This document shows positions 35,125 to 42,362 of a stretch of 64,000 nucleotides of DNA, one piece after another. The notes beneath the pieces were generated by a model that was not told where the DNA came from, ran no database searches, and saw only the letters and a program-made list of their open reading frames with translations. A program made the position numbers and the translations under genes. The stretch's first letter is position 1, and each line of letters begins with the position of its first letter. The stretch comes from Bryobacteraceae bacterium (GTDB taxonomy: Bacteria > Acidobacteriota > Terriglobia > Bryobacterales > Bryobacteraceae): positions 248,001 to 312,000 of the forward strand of contig JAWKHH010000005.1 in NCBI GenBank assembly GCA_041394945.1. The letters run 5' to 3'.

Positions 35125-35981
35125 CCTAGTAACTCCTTTGCCGCCGCAATCCGGCCTTCGAGGAAAGCCTGACCGGCCTCCGCGCCGAAACGGCGAGCCA
35201 CTTCCACCGCCTGGTTGACGGCGGCGCCGGCGCGTACCGCGCCCAGCTTCTTGAACAGGCCGGGCAGCGTGTCCAGGCACCACCCGCACGCCTGAATCCC
35301 GATCGTTTCCACAATCCGCTCGAATGCCTCCAGATACCCGGGCGGGCGCTCAACGCCGCGCAGGCGTTTCAAGGTCCCGTAGGCCGCCGATGCGTCATGC
35401 TCCACCAGCCGGCAGGCGAGCGGCAGCGCCTCCGGCACCCGCGCCAGCGCCTCGGGCAACCGCTCGGCGTCGCGGTTCTCCTCCATGCGCTCGGCCGGGA
35501 AAGCCGCGGTGAAGCGCTGCAGGTCCGCGGTGGAATGCACGGACGCGAGCCCGGCCATGGCGACGACCGCTTCCTTCGTGGTCATCGAGTACGCCGCGAT
35601 GCAGGCGAGCCTGCGTGGATCGCGGTTGGTGCAGTCGATCACGCGCTTCATGCCTGCTTCGCCCAAGTCGGCGGCTGCCGGCGCCAGCGTCGGGAACTCC
35701 TCGAAAAACGCGTCTCGTCCGTTGGGCGCGAGCGAGGCGCACCAGCCTCCAAAACCGTCGAGGATGAACTGGGCGCACTTGCGATCCGGGTCCGCGGCTT
35801 CCAGGGCAAGGCGCAGGCAGCGCATGCCATTCCCGGGTCCCAACGACGAGGGGGTGCGAAACTGCTGCGCCACCACGACATCCGCCACTTTGCCGGCGTC
35901 GCCGCGGAATTCCTCGGGCAAATCCCGGATTAGCGCATAGACCGGGTGCAGCTCCGTCAACTGAGTTGCGATTTCCTGCAC
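35121..35981 (-). CDS. Hypothetical helical protein coupled to the sulfatase
   Basis: 286 aa from GTG 35981 with AAGG upstream; an earlier frame extension has no usable start clear of the divergent gene. The protein is alpha-helical with no signal peptide and no recognised domain. Several Cys and Trp (GGWCASL, CGWCLDTL) are spread through it. It overlaps the sulfatase start by 4 bp, so the two are co-translated, but no sulfatase-maturation motif (radical SAM CxxxCxxC) is present. Confidence 0.6.
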   Translation of the reverse strand: MQEIATQLTELHPVYALIRDLPEEFRGDAGKVADVVVAQQFRTPSSLGPGNGMRCLRLALEAADPDRKCAQFILDGFGGWCASLAPNGRDAFFEEFPTLAPAAADLGEAGMKRVIDCTNRDPRRLACIAAYSMTTKEAVVAMAGLASVHSTADLQRFTAAFPAERMEENRDAERLPEALARVPEALPLACRLVEHDASAAYGTLKRLRGVERPPGYLEAFERIVETIGIQACGWCLDTLPGLFKKLGAVRAGAAVNQAVEVARRFGAEAGQAFLEGRIAAAKELLG

Positions 35982-36029
35982 AGGCCTTGATTGTACGCGC
36001 CCCCGCGATGGGACTACAATATTGCCGAT

Positions 36030-36314
36030 ATGGCGCCGGGCAGCGACCCAATCGACGAAACCACCCTCGAACTGCGCGCTTACCTCAAGCGTGTGCCAGA
36101 GGCGAAGGTCCACCAGTATCGTCCGGAGTGGACCGGCGACGAGGTCATGGTCTGGAGCGGCGACTTCGACGAGGACGGGTTTCTCGTCTTGCCGGCTGCC
36201 GCGGGAAGCGTGGATGCGAGGAGCATTGATGTCGTCGAGTTCCGCCGCGAACTCGAGGCCGCGCTGGCCCAGCGGGCGCGGGAACGGCTGGCCGAGGCCG
36301 TCGCGTCGCGATGA
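36030..36314 (+). CDS. Hypothetical 94-aa protein
   Basis: 94 aa from ATG 36030. Acidic with a central WSGDFDEDGFLVLP segment and a C-terminal helix. No known family. Its TGA overlaps the ATG of the glycosidase-like gene (ATGA, 36311-36314), so the two are coupled. It is divergent from the gene starting at 35981 with 48 bp between starts. Confidence 0.5.
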   Translation: MAPGSDPIDETTLELRAYLKRVPEAKVHQYRPEWTGDEVMVWSGDFDEDGFLVLPAAAGSVDARSIDVVEFRRELEAALAQRARERLAEAVASR

Positions 36315-38080
36315 GGCTAGTAGCAGCCTTTCTCGCGGTGGGCCTTGCCAGCGCCGCCGTCCGGACCACGGGCGACCTTCAGCGCTACCACCGCGTCACG
36401 CTCACCTTCGATGGTCCGGCGTCCGCCGAAACTGCCGATCCGAATCCGTTCCTGCACTACCGCCTTTCGGTGACGTTCGAGCACGGCTCCGGCCGGCGGA
36501 TGACCGTGCCGGGATTCTACGCCGCCGACGGCAACGCGGCTGAATCATCGGCCGATCGCGGCAACCAGTGGCGCGTTCACTTCGCTCCGCCGGAAGCAGG
36601 CTCGTGGCGCTGGCGGGCGTCCCTGCGGAGCGGTCCGTACGTGGCGCTCTCCATGGACCCCGAAGCCGGCGCGCCCGTCGCGTTGGACCAGGCCGAAGGC
36701 GCGCTCGCCATCGCGCCCGCCGCTTCCGGAGCCATCGCCCGCGGCTTCCTCGAGCACAACGGGTCGCACTATTTGCGCTACTCGGGTTCGGGTGAATATT
36801 TCCTCAAGGGCGGCGCTGACAGTCCCGAAAACTTTCTCGCCTACGCGGACTTCGACCAAACGTTCGACCAGGACGCCGACTCGGGAAGCTACAAGAAGGT
36901 CGGTCCGTTCATCCACCGCTACGAGGCGCATGTGCGGGATTGGAACTCCGGCGACCCGACCTGGAAAGGCGGCAAAGGCAAGGGCATCGTCGGCGCGCTG
37001 AACTATCTCGCCTCCAAGGGCGTGAACAGCGTCTACTTCCTCACCTACAACCTTGACGGCGGCGACGGGCGCGATACCTGGATGTGGACCTCGCCCGACG
37101 TCCGGGACCGCTTCGACACAAGCAAGCTCGACCAATGGGAGATCGTCTTCTCGCAGATGGACCGGCTCGGCATCATGCTGCACGTGGTGACGCAGGAGAC
37201 CGAGAATGACGGCCGCCTCGGGGGAGGCTATTCGCTCAACCCGGTTCGCCAGCTCTACTTGCGCGAACTGGCCGCCCGCTTCGCGCACCACCCGGCGCTG
37301 ATCTGGAACCTCGGCGAAGAGAACGACACCCCGGATTCGGACCGCAAGGCGATCGCCGCCTACATTCGCTCCCTCGACGCCTACGCCCATCCGATCACTG
37401 TCCACACGCACAACAACCGCGGTCTGACGACCTACCTCGGCTTGCTCGGCGACGCACACTTCGAAGCGACGTCGATCCAGGGCTCGATGCGCAACTACCA
37501 TCGCGAGGCCGTCGTCCTGCGAAAGCTGTCCGCGGCGGCGGGGCGCAAGCTCGTGATCTTCGGCGACGAGCAGCAGCCGGCGAACAAGGGCGTGGTTCCC
37601 GACGCCGACGATCCGCGCCACGACGAACCGCGTATCCACGGCCTATGGGGAAACCTGATGGGCGGCGGCGGCGGCGTCGAATGGTACTTCGGATCGAACT
37701 ACCCGCACATGGACATCAACTGCGAGGATTTCCGCTCCCGCGACGTTCTGTGGACCCAAACACGCCTCGCGCTCGACTTCTTCCGCCAGCGCCTGAAGTT
37801 CTGGGAGATGGAGCCGCGCGACGAGATGGTGTCCACCGGAGCCGCGGCGCGTGTGCTCGTTCAGGGCGACCAGACCATCGCCGTTCAGCTTCCGGCGGGC
37901 GGCGAGACCCGGCTCCTACTGCCGCGCGCCGCCTATCGGATCCAGTGGTTCAACCCGCGCGACGGCGGCCCCTTGGCGAAAGGGACCGTGGAAACCGTGC
38001 AGGGGCCGGGCGAGCGCTCGATCGGGCTGCCTCCGGCGGATACGGCGGACGATTGGGTGGCGCTGCTCGAGAAGCAATAG
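36311..38080 (+). CDS. Secreted glycoside-hydrolase-like protein with DUF5060 domain
   Basis: 589 aa, signal peptide MRLVAAFLAVGLASA. An N-terminal DUF5060-type domain (about 25-120) is followed by a TIM-barrel with LRYSGSGEYFLKGGADSPENF, VYFLTYNLDGGDGRD, and the likely acid/base LIWNLGEEND and FGDEQQ carboxylates. A C-terminal beta domain resembles the putative collagen-binding domain found in these proteins. It probably cleaves a polysaccharide outside the cell; substrate unknown. A regulator gene starts convergently 6 bp downstream. Confidence 0.75.
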   Translation: MRLVAAFLAVGLASAAVRTTGDLQRYHRVTLTFDGPASAETADPNPFLHYRLSVTFEHGSGRRMTVPGFYAADGNAAESSADRGNQWRVHFAPPEAGSWRWRASLRSGPYVALSMDPEAGAPVALDQAEGALAIAPAASGAIARGFLEHNGSHYLRYSGSGEYFLKGGADSPENFLAYADFDQTFDQDADSGSYKKVGPFIHRYEAHVRDWNSGDPTWKGGKGKGIVGALNYLASKGVNSVYFLTYNLDGGDGRDTWMWTSPDVRDRFDTSKLDQWEIVFSQMDRLGIMLHVVTQETENDGRLGGGYSLNPVRQLYLRELAARFAHHPALIWNLGEENDTPDSDRKAIAAYIRSLDAYAHPITVHTHNNRGLTTYLGLLGDAHFEATSIQGSMRNYHREAVVLRKLSAAAGRKLVIFGDEQQPANKGVVPDADDPRHDEPRIHGLWGNLMGGGGGVEWYFGSNYPHMDINCEDFRSRDVLWTQTRLALDFFRQRLKFWEMEPRDEMVSTGAAARVLVQGDQTIAVQLPAGGETRLLLPRAAYRIQWFNPRDGGPLAKGTVETVQGPGERSIGLPPADTADDWVALLEKQ

Positions 38081-38086
38081 CGCCGG

Positions 38087-38836
38087 CTACGACGGACCCC
38101 GCCCGAGCCACTCTCCGGCTTTGTCGACGATTTCGTCCATCGAGCCCTCGAACGTGCGCGGCGCGCCGCGCACGATGCCGGTCCGGCCGTCCACCAGCGA
38201 TAGCAACAGCTCGAGCCCGCGGGCTTTTCGCCGCAGTGACCCTTCGACCACGCAGTTGGCCCCGGTCTCCACGGCCACCGTCCGCACGTCGACGCGCTTG
38301 CCGGCGTAGCTGAGAGCGGTCATCGTCGACACCAGGTCGATGCGGCCGGTCTGCCCGGCGCGCAGCGGCAGGCGCTCCAAAACGTCCAGACTCTCTGACT
38401 CGAGCCCCGCGCCGTGCCGGAGCGGCAGAATCACGACGCAGGGGCGCTCGGCGGCCGGCATCGGTCTCGGGACGCGGGCCGCCCAGTCGAACGTCAACCG
38501 GTAGCCGCCCCCGGATCGGATGCGCAGTTCGTCGTTCGCGCCCTCGTTCAGATAGTAGCGATTGAGCTTCTCGCGCAGCCGGCTCATCTCTTTCCGCACC
38601 AGTGAGTCGGTTTGGGGATCGAAGTCGGCGCGCCCGAGCACGGCCATCCCGACCTCGTGTTCGGTAGGCGGCTCGGCGGAGGACATCGATCGTTCGGCGA
38701 GCCAGCGCAGCAGCTTGCGCAACTGAGCGGCCCGTTGGAACGATGCGCTCGCGGCGACTCGATCGACGTGCCGGACCTTCGCTTCGGCCGGCACTGGCCG
38801 CTCATACAACTTGGCCATCGGAATGATCGCTTGCAT
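38087..38836 (-). CDS. Acidobacterial wHTH-like regulator with TolB/FlgO-like domain
   Basis: 249 aa from ATG 38836 with a GGAG site. The N-terminal ~100 residues (QLRKLLRWLAERS, EVGMAVLGRADFDPQTDSLV, RLREKLNRYY, IRSGGGYRLTF) match the DNA-binding-like module that in Solibacter-type genomes precedes TPR or TolB domains. Residues ~130-245 resemble the TolB-N/FlgO-like domain (CVVILPL, VAVETGANCVVEGSLRR, LELLLSLVDGRTG). It is divergent from a gene whose product starts with the same module (38979). Confidence 0.6.
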   Translation of the reverse strand: MQAIIPMAKLYERPVPAEAKVRHVDRVAASASFQRAAQLRKLLRWLAERSMSSAEPPTEHEVGMAVLGRADFDPQTDSLVRKEMSRLREKLNRYYLNEGANDELRIRSGGGYRLTFDWAARVPRPMPAAERPCVVILPLRHGAGLESESLDVLERLPLRAGQTGRIDLVSTMTALSYAGKRVDVRTVAVETGANCVVEGSLRRKARGLELLLSLVDGRTGIVRGAPRTFEGSMDEIVDKAGEWLGRGPS

Positions 38837-38932
38837 GTGGCTGGCTCCAGTAACCGTTGGAATGTCCCTCAGACTGTTTCTCCCCGTACAGAGAGATTAT
38901 GCGCATCGAAAGCCGCTGTTCTGTCACAAAAG

Positions 38933-38961
38933 TTCACTTCTCCTCACAACTAGGGGATAAA
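38933..38961 (+). promoter_or_regulatory. Putative promoter for the TPR regulator gene
   Basis: TTCACT (38933-38938), 17 bp, then GATAAA (38956-38961). This predicts a start near 38968 and a short leader to ATG 38979 with no clear ribosome-binding site. The 142-bp divergent region also holds a CATAAT on the minus strand (38901-38896), a possible -10 for the 38836 gene. Confidence 0.35.
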
Positions 38962-38978
38962 ATGGGCGTTAACCTTCG

Positions 38979-40364
38979 ATGGCCGGGCTCGAACAGTACG
39001 AGATCCAACACGCGCTCGAAAGCCTTCGCCGCCAGAGCCGGCTCTCGCCGAACGAGCTGCGCCTGCTCACGTATCTTGTTGAAGAAACAACGGCCGGACG
39101 CGGCGACGAGCTGAGTCAGAAGACTATCGCGGCCGACGTCTTCTCCCGCGATCTGGCGGCATTCGACCCCAAGGCGGATTCGATCGTCCGCACCACTGCC
39201 GCGAACCTTCGGGAACGCCTCATCGAGTACTACAGCGCGGCCGGGCGCACCGATCCGGTGGTGATCGAGGTGCCACGCGGTTCCTACCAGCCGCGGTTCT
39301 CGCGGCGACAGCAGTTGAGCGCCGGCGGATCGTCCCGCCTGTGGAGCGCACGGCTCGCGATGGAAGGCCGCACGCCCGCCCTTTACAAAACCGCGATCAA
39401 GCACCTCGACGCAGTGCTGGCCGAGTCGCCCAGCCTCGCGCTGGGCCTCGCCCTCAAGGCCGAAGCCCTCGCCTCTTGGGCGATCCACGGCGCCGAGCCG
39501 AAGCCCGCGCTCGAGCAGGCTCGGACCTTGGCCGACCGCGCGCTCGCCTCGGACGCAGCGGTGTGGCAGGCTTCCCTGGCCCGCGGCGCGGTGGCCAGCG
39601 CGCTCGAATGGGATTGGCCGGCGGCCGGCCGGCATTTCGCCCGCGCGCTGGAACTCTCCGGCGGCGACGCCGATACGCATCCCTGGTACACGGCCCACCT
39701 GGTGACCCAGGGCCGGCCCCGCGAGGCCATCGCCAACCTGCAGCGCTCCGTCGACCATCACGGTTTCGGCAACCCGGCTTGTCTCGCGGACCTGGCAATG
39801 ATGCAGATTCTGGCGCGCGACTTCGCCGCGGCCACCGAAACCGCGCGCGCCGCGCTCGAGGCCGCGCCCGCCAACTACCAGCACTACATGACGCATTCGG
39901 TGCTGCTCGAAGCGCAGGACGACCCTGCCGGCGCGCTTCGAATGCTCGACGCAAGTCCCATCCGCCTCCAGGACCGGCCAGTCACCTGGGGTTTTCGCGC
40001 CTTCCTCGCCGGGCGAACCGGACGCGTCGCGGTTGCCCGCCGGCGCCTGTCCTGGTTTCGCGCCACGCGCCGCACCGGCATTTGGATTCCGAACACTCAG
40101 CTCGCCTTGTGCTGGATGGGCATCGGCGATGCGAACGAGGCGCTCGGTCACCTGGAGCTGGCTGCCGGAGACCGTGAGCCGCTGGTGATCTGGTATCACG
40201 CCTATCCCTTTTTCCGTCATCTGCATGGTCATCCCCGGTTTGAAGCCCTAGTGGATCGCGCCGGCGTGACTCGCTATCTTCCACGGAAGGAAGCGGCCGG
40301 TCCGCCGCATGTAAACCCGATAGGCCGCCCCATGAATGCCCCCGGCGAGCTCCCGCTCCTCTAG
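38979..40364 (+). CDS. Regulator with N-terminal wHTH-like module and TPR domain
   Basis: 461 aa. Residues 1-110 repeat the module of the divergent neighbour: LRLLTYLVEETTAGRG, IAADVFSRDLAAFDPKADSIV, LRERLIEYYSAAG and IEVPRGSYQPRF. The rest (about 125-430) is made of TPR-like helical pairs. Such proteins are usually called transcriptional regulators in acidobacteria; DNA binding is inferred, not shown. The last 117 bp overlap the convergent methyltransferase gene on the other strand. Confidence 0.65.
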   Translation: MAGLEQYEIQHALESLRRQSRLSPNELRLLTYLVEETTAGRGDELSQKTIAADVFSRDLAAFDPKADSIVRTTAANLRERLIEYYSAAGRTDPVVIEVPRGSYQPRFSRRQQLSAGGSSRLWSARLAMEGRTPALYKTAIKHLDAVLAESPSLALGLALKAEALASWAIHGAEPKPALEQARTLADRALASDAAVWQASLARGAVASALEWDWPAAGRHFARALELSGGDADTHPWYTAHLVTQGRPREAIANLQRSVDHHGFGNPACLADLAMMQILARDFAAATETARAALEAAPANYQHYMTHSVLLEAQDDPAGALRMLDASPIRLQDRPVTWGFRAFLAGRTGRVAVARRRLSWFRATRRTGIWIPNTQLALCWMGIGDANEALGHLELAAGDREPLVIWYHAYPFFRHLHGHPRFEALVDRAGVTRYLPRKEAAGPPHVNPIGRPMNAPGELPLL

Positions 40365-40874
40365 TCGCGCCGCGCGAAGGTAAATCGCCGACATCGCGAG
40401 TCCGCTTACCAACAGCGGCCACCAGCCTGTCCCCGCGAACCCGGCGGCCCAGGCGGTCATGTAGGCGGTGTAGAAAGGATGGCGGATGTAACGGTAGGGC
40501 CCGGCGGTGGCAAGCGCCCGCGGCGACCCGGCATCGAAACAGGCTCGTGGAGCGCAGTCCTGCGTAGCCGCGATGGCCCGGTGGAACAGCGCGATCGCGG
40601 CGGCGTAGAGGGCCACGGCCAGCCACGGGCGCCAAAGCGGGAGGGCGACGAGGCCGCCCAAGTGCACCGCGGCGGTCGCGGCGCCGCCCACCGCCGTAAT
40701 CCGCGTCATGCGCGCCAGGGGCCGAGTCGCCTGGAAATGGCGAGCCATGGCGCGGACGAACGATCCGAAGCAGATGGCGGCCAGACCAGCCGCCGCGATC
40801 CGCGTGCTGCCGTCGAGGAGGGTGTAGGTTCCGTTCACGCCTGAAGAGCGGAACCGGCGCGGCGTTTTGGTCAT
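40248..40874 (-). CDS. Isoprenylcysteine-carboxyl-methyltransferase-like membrane methyltransferase
   Basis: 208 aa from ATG 40874. Four or five hydrophobic segments. The SAM-binding motif pattern of the ICMT/phospholipid-methyltransferase superfamily is clear: GPYRYIRHPFYTAYM (125-139) and EERELAGGIHGAAYRVYMRR (172-191) then FLPW. Members methylate carboxylates, amines or thiols of lipophilic substrates at the membrane. Its start overlaps the stop of the LuxI-like acyltransferase gene (ATGA), so the two proteins are co-translated and may act in sequence on an acylated product. Confidence 0.75.
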   Translation of the reverse strand: MTKTPRRFRSSGVNGTYTLLDGSTRIAAAGLAAICFGSFVRAMARHFQATRPLARMTRITAVGGAATAAVHLGGLVALPLWRPWLAVALYAAAIALFHRAIAATQDCAPRACFDAGSPRALATAGPYRYIRHPFYTAYMTAWAAGFAGTGWWPLLVSGLAMSAIYLRAARLEERELAGGIHGAAYRVYMRRTGRFLPWKIASHAGAIH

Positions 40875-41443
40875 TTTTCTTTCAGCGCCGCGGCGAGGCC
40901 CGTGTATCCGCACAAGTGCATCTCGATACCGTGCCGCGACGGCAGGCGCACATCGTATTCGTGAAACACCACTCCGGCGCGGCGCGCGTGCATTCGGTTG
41001 ATCCGAACCACCGGCGCCGGGCACATGCTGAAGCCGAGATCGACGCAGCGCTCGGCCGCCAGGCCGAACAGGGCTTCGGCGAGCCCCGTGGAGATGGCGC
41101 GTTGATTGGAGGAAGTGGAATCCACCGCGTGGCGCGAAAACTCGGCGGCCACGGTCCGCGCCCAATCGACTTCGGGCAGGGAAGCGCGAAGCCGGACGCC
41201 TCCGCTTTCGAGCGGCAGCGCCGGCGCCGACTCCGGCGGCGAGAGGTTCAGGCGCCCCCCGCCCACCACGCTTTCACCCTCAAGCGCCACGACGATCTCC
41301 CCGGATTCGTCGAAAACATCGGGAGTCTCCATTCCCGGCACACCCCAGTGCTTCAGATATTCACGTCCCCGGAGGGCGTAGTAGAGGGCGCGAAGCGCGG
41401 GCGTGGACGCTAGTTCGAATCTGAGTTTTGTTTCGTGTTCCAT
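40871..41443 (-). CDS. LuxI-fold (autoinducer synthase-like) N-acyltransferase
   Basis: 190 aa. The LuxI-family invariant residues appear in order with near-identical spacing: Arg25 or Arg27, Trp33, Asp42 and Asp45 (in PDVFDES), Arg64 (GGRL), Glu101 and Arg104 (AEFSRHAV). LuxI, the FeeM N-acyl-amino-acid synthases and the exosortase-associated acyltransferases share this GNAT-related fold and use acyl-ACP. Which acceptor (SAM/homoserine lactone or an amino acid) is used cannot be told. It is coupled to an ICMT-like methyltransferase. The start codon lies in a 9-bp stem. No LuxR homologue is in the window. Confidence 0.65.
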   Translation of the reverse strand: MEHETKLRFELASTPALRALYYALRGREYLKHWGVPGMETPDVFDESGEIVVALEGESVVGGGRLNLSPPESAPALPLESGGVRLRASLPEVDWARTVAAEFSRHAVDSTSSNQRAISTGLAEALFGLAAERCVDLGFSMCPAPVVRINRMHARRAGVVFHEYDVRLPSRHGIEMHLCGYTGLAAALKEK

Positions 41444-41471
41444 GCCCGCCTAGCGGAGCGGCGGCGGGCAT
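41442..41471 (-). promoter_or_regulatory. Inverted repeat covering the start of the LuxI-like gene
   Basis: ATGCCCGCC (41442-41450) and GGCGGGCAT (41463-41471) are perfect 9-bp complements around a 12-bp spacer. In the minus-strand mRNA the second arm ends in the AU of the AUG start codon and takes up the purine-rich stretch upstream. The stem could block ribosome entry, or the DNA could be an operator. Confidence 0.5.
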
Positions 41472-41692
41472 TTGGTCAACTTCGACCGGTTTAGTTACTC
41501 ACTTTCGATCACGGAATGTGATGACATTGTGAGTCACATCAGATCACTTCTCAAACTGGCGGACCGCGGACATACTGATAGAACTTTGACAAACGTGGGG
41601 CCTCCATCCCGCGAAAGTCTTACAGAGAGTGGCGTGCCGACGTGGTCTCCCGGCCGCGTCGGTACGCTTTTGAGCCACGAGAGGAGCTGGCG
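41444..41692. other. Divergent regulatory region, LuxI-like operon versus ECF sigma operon
   Basis: 249 bp without a gene. It holds one arm of the start-codon stem, the GTGA/TCAC repeat cluster, and a TTGACA at 41586-41591 that lacks a partner -10 at normal distance. No ECF-type GGAAC/CGTC pair is clear. Confidence 0.4.
41507..41547. promoter_or_regulatory. Cluster of GTGA/TCAC repeats between divergent operons
   Basis: Contains ATCAC-N5-GTGAT (41508-41522), the perfect palindrome TGTGA-G-TCACA (41528-41538) and a direct repeat of GATCAC at 41507-41512 and 41542-41547. The region separates the LuxI-like operon from the ECF sigma operon. It looks like a multi-site operator for an unidentified dimeric regulator. 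Confidence 0.45.
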
Positions 41693-42292
41693 ATGCCGGA
41701 ACCTTCGCAGCGCACACACGAAATAACACGCCTGTTGAACGAGGCCCGCGCCGGCAACGAGCAATCCGCCGGCAGGTTGATGGAACTCGTGTATTCCGAC
41801 CTTCGCGGCCTCGCGCGCAACTATATGTCCCGGGAACGGCCGGACCACACGCTGCAGCCCACGGCGCTGGTGCATGAGGCCTACCTTCGCGTGTTTGAAG
41901 GGGCGGAGGTGGACTGGCGGGACCGCGCCCACTTCTACGCCATCGCCGCGAAGCAGATGCGGCGGATCCTGGTGGACCACGGCCGCGAGCATCGCGCCGA
42001 GAAGCGCGGCGGCGGCCTCAAGGTATCGCTCGACGATAACCTGGGCGCGCATAGCGCGGCCGCGGCGATGTCGGGCGAACTGGATGTCGTGAACGAGCTG
42101 CTCGATCGCCTGGCGCGGACCGACTCGGAAGCGGCCCGTGTTGTCGAACTGAAGTTCTTTTCCGGCCTCTCCGACCAGGAGGCCGCCGAGGCGCTCGGCG
42201 TCTCGCATTCCACCGTGCGCAGGCACTGGACGTTTGCCCGCGCCTGGTTCGTCCGCCAACTCGCCGCGCCAGAGCGGCCTTTGCATTCTTGA
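41693..42292 (+). CDS. ECF sigma factor (TIGR02999 type)
   Basis: 199 aa from ATG 41693 with GAGGAG upstream. Sigma region 2 includes LVYSDLRGLARNYMSRE, then LQPTALVHEAYLRVF and AHFYAIAAKQMRRILVDHGR, which are diagnostic of the TIGR02999 ECF group common in Acidobacteriota and Planctomycetota. Region 4 has VVELKFFSGLSDQEAAEALG and STVRRHW. This group is usually encoded with a Ser/Thr kinase rather than an anti-sigma factor, as here. It heads an operon with a CsgG-like protein, a small secreted protein and the kinase. Confidence 0.9.
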   Translation: MPEPSQRTHEITRLLNEARAGNEQSAGRLMELVYSDLRGLARNYMSRERPDHTLQPTALVHEAYLRVFEGAEVDWRDRAHFYAIAAKQMRRILVDHGREHRAEKRGGGLKVSLDDNLGAHSAAAAMSGELDVVNELLDRLARTDSEAARVVELKFFSGLSDQEAAEALGVSHSTVRRHWTFARAWFVRQLAAPERPLHS

Positions 42293-42362
42293 CCATTTCC
42301 GCCGCCGCGTTCCGCTTTCGTGGTTGGCAGTACACAGAAGACGAATGAGAGGACACACCACG

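Noticed and set aside
41586..41591. TTGACA as -35 of the ECF sigma operon
   Set aside because: No -10-like hexamer at 16-18 bp; the sequence there is GC-rich.
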